Assembly: GCA_023386395.1 (NCBI GenBank)
Contig: JAEWJV010000422.1
Span: 1 to 18,050, forward strand
Length of the DNA: 18,050 nucleotides
Source of the DNA: Bacteroidota bacterium
GTDB taxonomy: Bacteria > Bacteroidota > Bacteroidia > Chitinophagales > Chitinophagaceae
Reading direction: 5' to 3'
In this document: one piece after another, positions 1-7,583 of the stretch
Numbering within the stretch: the stretch's first letter is position 1
Layout: the number at the start of each line of letters is the position of its first letter
Notes under the pieces: generated by a model
What the model saw: the letters and a program-made list of their open reading frames with translations, nothing else
Told to the model about the DNA's origin: nothing
Databases searched by the model: none
Made by a program: the position numbers and the translations under genes

Positions 1-1
1 G

Positions 2-568
2 GCCAATGTTATTCATACAAAAAAGATTGATAAAAAAGAAAACCGGAAATTAATCAACATCTTAGGCATTAGCGTCTTAGTGTTTGTGGGCATACTTGCA
101 GTTACAGTGTATTCCCATAACCGGTTAAAGAGTGAACTTGATATAGCAAAGAGTGCTGCAGTAAACGATTCAATTGAAAAGAAAGAACTGGCCATAACCA
201 ACGATTCCCTGCAAACAGATAAGGATTCTTTAGAAAAAAGATTTCAAAACACCATACAGGCAATAAATAAAGAATACCGGGGCACTATTTACTTCCAGGT
301 TAGCTCAGCTTATAAATCGAAGGCGCTTACAGAATGCATGGATGCTTTGAAAAGCAGCAGGTTTGTAGTGCCTGCCGCTGAAACCATAAAAGGCAAGTCG
401 TTTAAAAACATGGTAAAATATTTTCATGCAGAAGATGAGGAAATGGCAAAGGAGGTGCTTGATATTTGCAACAAATATTACCCGGAGGATTCGCTTATAC
501 TGCAACGCATCCGGCTTAAAAATAATAATGTAGCTGCCGCAACTATTGAAATCTGGATCAACAAATAA
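2..568 (+). CDS. Membrane-anchored coiled-coil protein, N-terminus cut by window edge
   Basis: The reading frame is open to the left edge, so the gene starts outside the window; the GTG at 80 lies inside the membrane helix and is not a credible start. The visible 188 residues show a short Lys/Asn/Asp-rich stretch, one membrane helix at about residues 17-37, a polar Ser/Asp/Lys/Leu-rich heptad-like stretch at about 42-90 (probable coiled coil, outside the inner membrane by the positive-inside rule), and a globular C-terminal part. That part contains VKYFHAEDEEMAKEV and ends in a strand-rich IEIWINK. The pattern 'V+YFH.ED...A' recalls SPOR/LytR_C-like small domains, but I cannot assign a family. 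It is followed by 288 bases without a gene, so it probably ends its transcription unit. Function unknown. Confidence 0.7.
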   Translation, partial: ANVIHTKKIDKKENRKLINILGISVLVFVGILAVTVYSHNRLKSELDIAKSAAVNDSIEKKELAITNDSLQTDKDSLEKRFQNTIQAINKEYRGTIYFQVSSAYKSKALTECMDALKSSRFVVPAAETIKGKSFKNMVKYFHAEDEEMAKEVLDICNKYYPEDSLILQRIRLKNNNVAAATIEIWINK

Positions 569-686
569 ATACTTTCTCCGCTTCATCATACAATTCTTAA
601 ATAAAGGGCAATATTAATTGCCGGTGTATCGCTATCAATACATCTGTTGTTTCAAAAGCGAACAGTTTTTATGATAATAAAAAACA

Positions 687-721
687 GCATTAAGTAATGC
701 CGCATCATTGATCATTTTTTT
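687..721 (+). other. Gene-free stretch with short hairpin and T-run
   Basis: The gap between the first two genes (569-856) holds no convincing ORF. It contains a perfect 6-bp inverted repeat (GCATTA / TAATGC, 2-base loop, 687-700) and, 14 bases later, a run of seven T (715-721). The distance makes it a poor intrinsic terminator, though it could help end transcription of the upstream gene. I saw no clear Bacteroidota-type promoter in the rest of the gap. Confidence 0.25.
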
Positions 722-856
722 CAACCGGTCAATTAAATGTTCTGCCATTCATCACCAGATTAACAAGTTTTAACCGAAATGGATACATGATTTGAAATAT
801 ACCTGGCAAAACAATTATTTTATAACATCCGCATAAACGGAACAAAATTTAAAACA

Positions 857-1297
857 ATGAGAAGCACAATTTTAACAGCCACATTATTATTTGCCATGAG
901 CATTTCATCTTTTGCCAGCGAAAAAGTTGCAGACACAAGGTTATTACATGATTTATCAAACGCCTTTAAGAAAACAAACGAAGTAAGCTGGATAAGTAAA
1001 TCAAATTACAGGCAGGCCAATTTTAATTTTAATAACCAGCAGGCTACAGCATTTTATGGCATTGACAAGGAACTGATTGGATACAGCATCCAGATTTCCA
1101 AAACTGAATTGCCCACAATTGTTACAGATGCAATGAAAGATAATTACAGCGACTGGGCAGTAACTGATGCTATTATGTTTATAAACAATGATGGTTATGT
1201 TAGCTATTTTATACAGGCCGTTACAAAAAATAAGGGCCAGATACTTGAAATAAGTACTGATGGCGATTTGAGTGTTTATAAATCAATAAAGAAATAA
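857..1297 (+). CDS. Small secreted PepSY-like protein
   Basis: A 146-residue protein with a clear Sec signal peptide (MRS then a hydrophobic stretch to SSFAS, about residues 1-20). The mature part consists of short amphipathic units, including LSNAFKKTNEVSWISKSNYRQANFNFNNQQATAFY and the later YSDWAVTDAIMFINNDGYVSYFIQA. This alternation of a helix, a 'W' turn and aromatic strands is typical of the PepSY-like / BLIP-like (DUF2874-type) periplasmic proteins that are abundant in Chitinophagaceae and Sphingobacteria. No catalytic motif is visible and the role is unknown. It stands alone, with 288 bases upstream and its own strong terminator 20 bases after the stop. Family assignment is by pattern and moderately sure; secretion is well supported. 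Confidence 0.75.
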   Translation: MRSTILTATLLFAMSISSFASEKVADTRLLHDLSNAFKKTNEVSWISKSNYRQANFNFNNQQATAFYGIDKELIGYSIQISKTELPTIVTDAMKDNYSDWAVTDAIMFINNDGYVSYFIQAVTKNKGQILEISTDGDLSVYKSIKK

Positions 1298-1316
1298 ATG
1301 CTCCGAAATTTTATAT

Positions 1317-1353
1317 AATGTGGAAGCAAATTGATTTTGCTTCCACATTTTTT
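1317..1353 (+). terminator. Intrinsic terminator after the PepSY-like gene
   Basis: A perfect 14-bp stem (1317-1330 with 1336-1349) with a 5-base TTGAT loop runs directly into a T-run (six T in all at 1348-1353). It lies 20 bases after the stop at 1297. The same hairpin could also slow transcription of the convergent dehydrogenase gene that ends at 1387, but on the minus strand the following tail (ATATAAAATTT) is a weaker U-tract. Confidence 0.9.
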
Positions 1354-1386
1354 ATGCAGTTATTAACCAGGCTGTTTATAATGCAT

Positions 1387-4206
1387 TCAAATGCATTCAT
1401 CCACGAGGTATAAGATAGATTCATAATTTTTCTTCACCGCTTCACTCATGGCTATTTCGCAGGTTTTGGTGGAGGAATAATAACCATCATATTCATGGCT
1501 GCACACTTCTTTTGCTTCAAGGGCTGTTGCAGCAGCAGTAAGTTCCGGAAAAAGAAAACCACGGTCGCCGGCCATACCACAACAACCTGCATGCACAGGC
1601 ACAGTTACTTCTTTAGCATACGCTTTTGCAATGTTTACAAATTTGTATTCTATACCCAGCTTTTCCAATGCACAAACCGGATGCAGCACCACTTTATTCT
1701 TTTTATTGACAGATGACTGAACAGTCATTACATAATCATGCAGGTAATCAACACTGTCTATAATCGTAAGCTTATCATAACACTGCTGATTTTCTTTTGT
1801 AAGCACACCGCGGATATGATGCAGCGTATAGGTGCAGGAGCTTACATCCATTACAACGGCATGTTTTCCCTTTTCACTATCTCTCCATAAATGTTCAACA
1901 ATTTTGTTGGCTGTATATTGATAGGCCGTATAAAAGCCTTTTGAAGAAAATATCTGCCCACAGCAACTGCCTGTAACATTGTTCAATACGATTACATTAA
2001 TTCCGGCCTTCGCCGAAACACTTAAAAATGTTTCCATTAAACTTTTCTTTCCATCTTCACCATTGCCTAACACCCTCGATATACAGGCAGGAAAATATAC
2101 AATTGTTTTTTTTGCACTGCCCTGCAGGTTGTTTTCAGATAACGGTTTTAAAGATGGTGGCTTTTTCAAATGATCTAACCATAACGGAACAACCGGCATA
2201 AACTTTCTCAGCATTTTTGTAATGCGATGCATGGAATGTTTACCGCCAATGTTATTAATGTTTTTACCGGTTTGCAATGCAAACCGCACCGATTTTTCAA
2301 CAAAGCCAAAATGCTTTGCCACCCATAAGGCTGCTTTATTTTCAGCAGCAGAATGATTTTCTCTTCTTAATCTTTTTACAAGATCGCCGGTATTGATATC
2401 AACGGGGCAGGCCGTTGCGCATAAGCCATCAACTGCACAGGTTTCAAGGCCATCATACTTATATTCCTTAATAAGCTGCTTATATGCAGGCTGATCCTGT
2501 GCTTTCAATTGTTGCAATGCACGCCTTGCAACAATGCGCCTTCTTGGTGTCATAGTTAAATCGCGACTCGGGCATTTATGTTCGCAATAACCACACTCAA
2601 TGCATTTATCCACTTCTTCTTCCACTGAAGGCAAAGGCTTGAGGTTTTTTATATGTGCATCTTTATCTGCATTAATTATAACACCTGGATTTAATAAGTT
2701 TTTTGGATCGGCAATTGTTTTAATGCGTTTCATTATGGCATAAGCTTCCCCGCCCCACTCCGTTTCAACAAAAGGCGCCATATTTCTGCCGGTGCCATGT
2801 TCAGCTTTTAATGCACCGTTATATTTTTTTACTACCAGTTCAACCACATCATTGATAAAACGATGATAGCGCTCCACTTCATCTTTTGCATTAAAAGCCT
2901 GCGTTACCACAAAATGGATATTGCCATCTTTTGCATGGCCGAAAATGATGGCATTATCATAATGATGTTGTTTAAACAATACCTGGAGATCTAGAATTGC
3001 ATCACCTAATAAATGCAATGGAAAAGCAACGTCTTCTAAAATAACAGTAGTACCGCTAGCTCTCACTGCACCTACAGCGGGAAATAATCCTTTGCGTATT
3101 TTCCAGTAAAATTCCCTTTGCGAAGCATCTTTTGTAAATACAGGTTTATTTAAAAGTGATAGTTTTTCAGCAGTATTTAAAAAAGCATCAACCTTTGCAT
3201 TTAATAAGGTTTCATTGATGTCCTGAAATTCAACCAGCAACGCCGCCACAGGCTCCGGAAGTGTTTTAATAACGGGGTCAATACCTTTTATATTTTCAAC
3301 AGAACGCAGCGATGCCCTATCCATCAATTCCACCATTTCTGCGCCGGAAGCTATAAGCGGTTCAATAGCTTTGCAGGCTGCATAGATATTGGTAAAATAT
3401 AAAAGTGCTGTTGATTTATAAGGCAGGTCGGGAATGGTTTGCATCACCGCTTCGGCAATAAATGCCAGCGTGCCTTCTGCGCCGATCAACAAATGCGCAA
3501 AAATATCAAGCGGATGCTCGTAATCAACCAATGCATTCAGTGAGTAACCGACTGTATTTTTTGTTTGATACTTGAACCTTATTTTATCTGATAAAGCACT
3601 ATTATTTAAAACAATATTGCGCAGGTTTATCAGCTCATCTGCAAGCGTTTTATTATTCGTGGCAAAACGGTCATAATCCGTTTTAACTTCAGTTGAATAC
3701 ATTTCACCGGATGGCAATATGAAGCGTAAATATTTTGCTGTATGATAGGAATTATATTTTACGCCGCAGCACATACCACTGGCGTTATTTGATAAAATAC
3801 CACCCATCATTGCCGCCGATATACTGGAAGGGTCGGGGCCTATTTTGCAGGCATATTTTTTAAGATAAGTGTTAACCATCGCACCGGTTATGCCCGGCTG
3901 AACCCTTACAAATGCCGCATTGTTTTCAATCGAAATTTTGTTCCAGAATTTGCTTAAATCAATTAAAATGCCATCTGTAATACACTGGCCTGAAAGGCTT
4001 GTGCCACCGGCACGAAAAACCAGCGGAATATTTTGCTGATGAGATAATACAAAAAGCTGTTTTACCTCATCTTCATTTACAGGTTGAACAATAGCTTTCG
4101 GTATAAGCTGATAAAAACCTGCATCGGAAGCATAGGTTATAACATCAATCAACCTGCTTTTAATCCGTTCAGCAGGCAAAATTTTGTGCAGTAATTCTAA
4201 TAGCAC
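1387..4206 (-). CDS. FAD/4Fe-4S D-lactate dehydrogenase-type oxidoreductase (Dld-II / YdiJ-like)
   Basis: A 939-residue fusion of the parts that GlcD- and GlcF-like enzymes carry on two chains. An N-terminal PCMH-type FAD domain (about 35-220) has RAGGTSLSGQ (65-74), GPDPSS (123-128) and GGILSNNASG (135-144). A FAD-oxidase C domain (to about 515) has GHAKDGNIHF and EHGTGRNMAPFVE. A ferredoxin-like segment has C535/C538/C541/C545 and C590/C596/C600. Two CCG domains have C748-C749 and C875-C876. Length and order match the respiratory D-lactate dehydrogenase Dld-II of Shewanella (about 934 aa) and E. coli YdiJ, a D-2-hydroxyglutarate dehydrogenase; substrate cannot be told from sequence. Likely a membrane-associated enzyme feeding electrons to quinone. 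In the second cluster, Asp593 sits where a CxxCxxC motif would have its second Cys. The start is a GTG; no in-frame ATG lies close upstream. It is divergent from the gene at 4376. Confidence 0.88.
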   Translation of the reverse strand: MLLELLHKILPAERIKSRLIDVITYASDAGFYQLIPKAIVQPVNEDEVKQLFVLSHQQNIPLVFRAGGTSLSGQCITDGILIDLSKFWNKISIENNAAFVRVQPGITGAMVNTYLKKYACKIGPDPSSISAAMMGGILSNNASGMCCGVKYNSYHTAKYLRFILPSGEMYSTEVKTDYDRFATNNKTLADELINLRNIVLNNSALSDKIRFKYQTKNTVGYSLNALVDYEHPLDIFAHLLIGAEGTLAFIAEAVMQTIPDLPYKSTALLYFTNIYAACKAIEPLIASGAEMVELMDRASLRSVENIKGIDPVIKTLPEPVAALLVEFQDINETLLNAKVDAFLNTAEKLSLLNKPVFTKDASQREFYWKIRKGLFPAVGAVRASGTTVILEDVAFPLHLLGDAILDLQVLFKQHHYDNAIIFGHAKDGNIHFVVTQAFNAKDEVERYHRFINDVVELVVKKYNGALKAEHGTGRNMAPFVETEWGGEAYAIMKRIKTIADPKNLLNPGVIINADKDAHIKNLKPLPSVEEEVDKCIECGYCEHKCPSRDLTMTPRRRIVARRALQQLKAQDQPAYKQLIKEYKYDGLETCAVDGLCATACPVDINTGDLVKRLRRENHSAAENKAALWVAKHFGFVEKSVRFALQTGKNINNIGGKHSMHRITKMLRKFMPVVPLWLDHLKKPPSLKPLSENNLQGSAKKTIVYFPACISRVLGNGEDGKKSLMETFLSVSAKAGINVIVLNNVTGSCCGQIFSSKGFYTAYQYTANKIVEHLWRDSEKGKHAVVMDVSSCTYTLHHIRGVLTKENQQCYDKLTIIDSVDYLHDYVMTVQSSVNKKNKVVLHPVCALEKLGIEYKFVNIAKAYAKEVTVPVHAGCCGMAGDRGFLFPELTAAATALEAKEVCSHEYDGYYSSTKTCEIAMSEAVKKNYESILYLVDECI

Positions 4207-4248
4207 TTCGTTGTTATTTATTAAGAAATAGTTTTGTAAAAATATATC

Positions 4249-4263
4249 CTGGTTTGTTACCAG
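4249..4263. promoter_or_regulatory. Short inverted repeat in divergent intergenic region
   Basis: CTGGT / ACCAG with a 5-base TTGTT centre lies 43 bases upstream of the dehydrogenase start. FadR/LldR-type GntR operators have TGGT-N3-ACCA; here the spacer is N5, so the match is imperfect. It may be an operator of the dehydrogenase gene, but a 5-bp repeat can arise by chance. Confidence 0.2.
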
Positions 4264-4316
4264 CGTTCAACAACTATAAAGATCCCGGTTTCATTATTCA
4301 ATATATAAAACTGTTT

Positions 4317-4346
4317 TTTGAATTTTAAAATCTGCCCTTATCTTAC
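4317..4346 (+). promoter_or_regulatory. Candidate promoter of the ATE-like gene
   Basis: TTTG (4317-4320), an 18-base spacer, then TATCTTAC (4339-4346), compared with the Bacteroidota consensus TTTG and TAnnTTTG. The -33 part is perfect; the -7 part has two mismatches at its end. It lies 30 bases before the ATG at 4376. Confidence 0.35.
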
Positions 4347-4375
4347 GATGATTTATTGAGGCATTTTAATTAAGA

Positions 4376-5098
4376 ATGAGCAACGCTTTACATTACATAT
4401 CTGCACCAAAAGAAGGTTTTAAAAGTGAATTATTTGACAGGTTACTCGCTGCAGGCTATTACCGCATGCAGCACCTAATGTTTACCTGTAACGAAACCAT
4501 TATAAACAGTGATTATAAAACCATTCCTGTATTCTGGCTGCGCACTTTGGTGCAGGATGTTTTATTAGAAAAAGCTGCAAAGAATATTTTAAAAAAATGC
4601 GCCGGCTTTACAGTGCTTACTGAGCCTGCATATATAGATGATGAAATAGAAACATTATATGCCGCTTATAAAAAACATGTTCAATTCGAGGTCTCGCCTT
4701 CGTGCACCAGTTACCTGCACCAGCCTGAATTGCCGGAACCATTTGATTCGATGATGATAAAAGTGATTGACGGAAACAAATTGATTGCAGCAGGATATTT
4801 TGATAAAGGCAACGCATCTATTGCAGGCATCATGAATATTTACCACCCGCATTATCGCGCCTATAGCCCCGGAAAATTTCTAATACTGCAGAAACTGCAA
4901 TATGCCCTTTCGGAAAACATGCAGTATTATTATACCGGTTATATAAGCACAGAAAGCATACGGTTTGATTATAAAACTTTCCCGGATGCAGAAGCGGTAG
5001 AAGTATTATTGCCCGCTGAACAAACCTGGGCCTCTTACAGCAAGCTTGGAAAGCCTTTTCTTGAAGCATATTATATGCAGGTGCTGCATAATCTTTAA
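4376..5098 (+). CDS. Arginyl-tRNA-protein transferase (ATE/Bpt)-like protein
   Basis: 240 residues resembling bacterial N-degron aminoacyl-tRNA-protein transferases, which attach an amino acid to the N-terminus of proteins. The C-terminal half has the ATE_C (GNAT-fold) series in order: LYAAYKKHVQFE (94-105), PFDSMMIKVIDGNKLIAAGYFD (122-143), IMNIYHPHYRAYSPGKFLILQKL (152-174), YYYTGYISTESIRFDYKTF (184-202). The N-terminal part has GYYR at 27-30, where the family has G[FY]RR. The usual C-x2-C...C metal-binding cysteines are reduced to a single Cys38 in this stretch, so the metal site is missing. It is divergent from the dehydrogenase; the next gene starts about 150 bases downstream under its own promoter. 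The family call is quite sure; whether it is an active leucyl/arginyl transferase is open. Confidence 0.72.
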   Translation: MSNALHYISAPKEGFKSELFDRLLAAGYYRMQHLMFTCNETIINSDYKTIPVFWLRTLVQDVLLEKAAKNILKKCAGFTVLTEPAYIDDEIETLYAAYKKHVQFEVSPSCTSYLHQPELPEPFDSMMIKVIDGNKLIAAGYFDKGNASIAGIMNIYHPHYRAYSPGKFLILQKLQYALSENMQYYYTGYISTESIRFDYKTFPDAEAVEVLLPAEQTWASYSKLGKPFLEAYYMQVLHNL

Positions 5099-5176
5099 TA
5101 TCCATATTAAAATATTTTTAACAAATACCCACTATATAACATTTGCTGCCTGATGTCTTTATATAAACGTGAATCA

Positions 5177-5208
5177 TTAAAAAATTAAACACTTGTTTAA
5201 TTTTTTAA
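5177..5208. promoter_or_regulatory. Perfect 15-bp palindrome, probable operator
   Basis: Left arm 5177-5191 (core AATTAAACA) and right arm 5194-5208 (core TGTTTAATT) are exact inverted repeats separated only by CT. A 2-base centre and AT-only outer arms fit a dimeric repressor site, for example TetR-like (AAACA..TGTTT core), better than a terminator, which would need a larger loop and a GC stem. It covers the -33 element of the promoter at 5192-5223. No regulator gene is nearby. Confidence 0.55.
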
Positions 5209-5223
5209 AATTTGCGAACTTTG
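5192..5223 (+). promoter_or_regulatory. Candidate promoter of the DUF3108 gene
   Basis: CTTG at 5192-5195 (-33-like), a 20-base spacer, and GAACTTTG at 5216-5223 (one mismatch from TAnnTTTG). Transcription would begin near 5229-5232, about 20 bases before the ATG at 5252. It overlaps the palindrome at 5177-5208. Confidence 0.5.
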
Positions 5224-5251
5224 CATCGCATTTAAAAGAATGGAGGCAGTA

Positions 5252-6010
5252 ATGAGGAGATTAAGTTTCGTATTGATGTTTACGTGGTTAGCGCTTAACC
5301 TGAAGGCACAAAACCTTTCTTTCCAGGCTGGTGAGAAAATAAAGTTTACGGTTTATTATACTGTTGCAGGCATTTATTTTAATGCGGGCACAGCTTCTTT
5401 TTCAGTAAATGAAGCCAGCACTACTGATGCCAATATTTACCATTTGATAGGTGAAGGTTCAACCAATTCAAAATACGACTGGATTTTTAAAGTTCGGGAC
5501 CGCTATGAAAGTTACCTGAACACAAAGAATATGCAGCCTGTAAAATTTATACGCCATGTGAGCGAAGGCAAGTACAAAAAACATGAAGAGGTTGTTTTTA
5601 ACCGGCATAATAATACAGCAACCACTAAAAAAGGCACGTATAATGTTCCTGAAAATGTTCAGGATGTAATTAGTTCTGTTTACCTGGCAAGAAGTCTTGA
5701 TTACTCGAAATATAAGCCCGGCGATAAAATTACATTCAACATGTTTTTTGGGAACGACATTTACAACATGTATATAAAATACATGGGTAAAGAAATCATT
5801 AGCACGAAATATGGGAAATTTAATGCCATCAAACTGCAGCCTTTATTACTGAAAGGAAATGCTTTTAAAGGCGGCGAAGACATGACGGTATGGGTTACAG
5901 ATGACAATAATCATTTACCCGTAAGAATTCAATCTAAGCTTACGGTTGGCAGCATTAAGGTTGACTTATCACAATATGAAAATCTTAAATATCCGCTGGT
6001 TGTAAATTAA
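5252..6010 (+). CDS. Secreted DUF3108-family protein
   Basis: 252 residues with a Sec signal peptide (MRRLSF, hydrophobic core, LKAQ; about 1-19). The mature protein is strand-rich: FQAGEKIKFTVYYTVAGIYFNAGTASF near the start, then YESYLNTKNMQPVKFIR, HEEVVFNRHNNTATTK, VQDVISSVYLARSLDYSKYKPGDKI, and a final VWVTDDNNHLPVRIQSKLTVGSIKVDL. This order is characteristic of DUF3108, a family of periplasmic proteins of unknown role; some models compare the fold with lipoprotein or outer-membrane carriers. I chose ATG 5252 over 5240 because GGAGG (5242-5246) stands 5 bases before it and because it removes an acidic MEAV from the signal peptide. It ends convergent with the halogenase-like gene, 58 bases apart. 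Confidence 0.85.
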   Translation: MRRLSFVLMFTWLALNLKAQNLSFQAGEKIKFTVYYTVAGIYFNAGTASFSVNEASTTDANIYHLIGEGSTNSKYDWIFKVRDRYESYLNTKNMQPVKFIRHVSEGKYKKHEEVVFNRHNNTATTKKGTYNVPENVQDVISSVYLARSLDYSKYKPGDKITFNMFFGNDIYNMYIKYMGKEIISTKYGKFNAIKLQPLLLKGNAFKGGEDMTVWVTDDNNHLPVRIQSKLTVGSIKVDLSQYENLKYPLVVN

Positions 6011-6068
6011 AGAACTGTTGGGTTTTATTTGTCTTGGTTGTGATCCATAAACCCATAACATTAATATA

Positions 6069-7583
6069 TTATAAAACAGCCACCGTATGATGATACATAT
6101 TTTTAAAAGACGGTTCCATTAAACCTGCAATGTTGTAAGGTTTTATTTTCTCCCTTACCGAACCAGTAAATGTATCTATATCAGCCTGCGATATAGTTTC
6201 CTGCTGCGTCAATTTGAATAAATCTTTATAGGTTGAATGTGCCATTTCCTGCACCTCGGTTTTATCCGCTTCGAGAAAATATTTTACAGGAAGGTTTTTC
6301 AATCGCTTCTGTTCATACATAATCGTAAAAGTAAAATACAACATAGACCATGCACTAAACAATTGAAAATGCCTCATTGTTTTATAACAGCCTGCAACAA
6401 GCAGATCAATTAACTTCAATTCTTCAAAAACTATATTTTCGTATTCTTTAAGCTGATCATAAAGTGGCTGTTCAAAATTTCTGTTTTCAGTCAGCATCTT
6501 TACAATTCTTTCAATACCTGCCAGTGAATACGCAATGCCGGTGCTGAAAAGCGGGTCAACAAAGCCAATGGTATGTGGCATGGCTGCCCAACCATCACCA
6601 AAACAGGCTTGCAGTTTTCTTTGCAACCTTCCAGAACGGATAATGCCACCCGGCTGCGTAGAAAATTTTGCGTCTTTCAATATAAAATCTATATCAGGAT
6701 ATTTTTCCCGCATTACGTTCCAAATTTCCTGCGTTTGCATTTTTTGCAATGAAGAGTCATTGCCGTTTAATGCAAAGCCCCAGCTTGTGCGGTTATTATT
6801 AAAACGAAGTTGCCAAATCCAGCCCTCATCTAATACATGATGTAGAGCTGAGTTATCAGCGTTATAAGGGTAATCGGATATTGCAATATTTTTTTGATGG
6901 AGTATATCTGTCCAGTGTGGCAGGTTATCAAAATGAGAAAATACCGCAAATGAATCAGTAAGAAAATTTTCTGCGGATGACTTCACTGAAAACAGTTTAT
7001 CAGCCAGCGCTCCGCTGCCGGTTGCATCAATAAAAAAAGACGCATGAATGTTTTGACCATTACCATTGCAATTAACGGCAATTTCCCATTTACTATTTTT
7101 CCTTATGGCCAATGTAATTTCCGTCTCATCAAAATAATCAATACCCGTTTCTTTAACTTTTGATACAAGAAAGGCATCAATATCTGAACGCAGCCAGTTG
7201 GTGTCAGACAACTCATCGCTTATGCTAGCAGCAACCAGCAATTCGTTGATATGATTATCGTCTGTTGAAAATTCTTTGCCAGGATAATGTTTATAATAAC
7301 TAAAGCCTCTTTTAATTCCACAAACGATTTCAGGATGTGCTTTTTGCCAGCTTCCATATCTTGAAAAATCATATAGCCAGGGCAGGTTATACTTTGAAGA
7401 AAGTGAACGCAAAATCATGTCAACAATAGGTGTAGAAGACTCGCCGATTGCAAAACGCGGATGTTTGCCTTTTTCAATCAAGCAAATATTAAAGCCGCAA
7501 CTTTTTAGAATAAGCACAGTAAGTGCGCCGGCGAAGCCGGCGCCTGCAATTACAATATAATAATGTTTAGATCGATTCAACAT
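6069..7583 (-). CDS. Flavin-dependent halogenase-like FAD oxidoreductase
   Basis: 504 residues. It opens with a FAD-binding Rossmann motif GAGFAG (14-19), then GESSTP (47-52), the signature position of flavin-dependent halogenases and geranylgeranyl reductase-like enzymes. A KRGFSYY stretch (K91) lies where phenolic halogenases have the lysine thought to hold the hypohalous acid intermediate. IDATGSGALAD (about 185-195) and FVDPLFSTGIAYSLAG are the second FAD-contacting regions. The halogenase WxWxIP motif is present only in part: W255-I-W257-Q-L-R. Halogenase is the best guess, but a non-halogenating hydroxylase or desaturase is possible; no flavin reductase lies nearby. ATG 7583 is chosen over GTG 7601 as it gives a normal N-terminus. 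It overlaps the radical SAM gene by 17 bases, indicating translational coupling. Last gene of the operon. Confidence 0.72.
   Translation of the reverse strand: MLNRSKHYYIVIAGAGFAGALTVLILKSCGFNICLIEKGKHPRFAIGESSTPIVDMILRSLSSKYNLPWLYDFSRYGSWQKAHPEIVCGIKRGFSYYKHYPGKEFSTDDNHINELLVAASISDELSDTNWLRSDIDAFLVSKVKETGIDYFDETEITLAIRKNSKWEIAVNCNGNGQNIHASFFIDATGSGALADKLFSVKSSAENFLTDSFAVFSHFDNLPHWTDILHQKNIAISDYPYNADNSALHHVLDEGWIWQLRFNNNRTSWGFALNGNDSSLQKMQTQEIWNVMREKYPDIDFILKDAKFSTQPGGIIRSGRLQRKLQACFGDGWAAMPHTIGFVDPLFSTGIAYSLAGIERIVKMLTENRNFEQPLYDQLKEYENIVFEELKLIDLLVAGCYKTMRHFQLFSAWSMLYFTFTIMYEQKRLKNLPVKYFLEADKTEVQEMAHSTYKDLFKLTQQETISQADIDTFTGSVREKIKPYNIAGLMEPSFKNMYHHTVAVL

Noticed and set aside
305..589. 94-codon ORF on the minus strand opposite the first gene
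   Set aside because: Antisense shadow; the plus strand frame continues to the window edge with a membrane helix and ends cleanly.
1495..1716. ORF on the plus strand within the dehydrogenase gene
   Set aside because: It is the opposite strand of a well-supported gene; Cys/His/Phe-rich composition reflects the antisense of CCG-domain codons.
5207..5223. Palindrome at 5177-5208 as a terminator of the ATE-like gene
   Set aside because: The centre is 2 bases, the arms are nearly all A/T and no T-run follows; an operator is more likely.
6011..6068. GGGTTTTAT ... ATAAACCC repeat between the convergent DUF3108 and halogenase-like genes
   Set aside because: The arms need a bulge and enclose an 18-base loop; weak as a terminator and probably chance.
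6535..6840. 101-codon ORF on the plus strand opposite the halogenase-like gene
   Set aside because: Antisense shadow of FAD-binding sequence; no independent promoter or family pattern.
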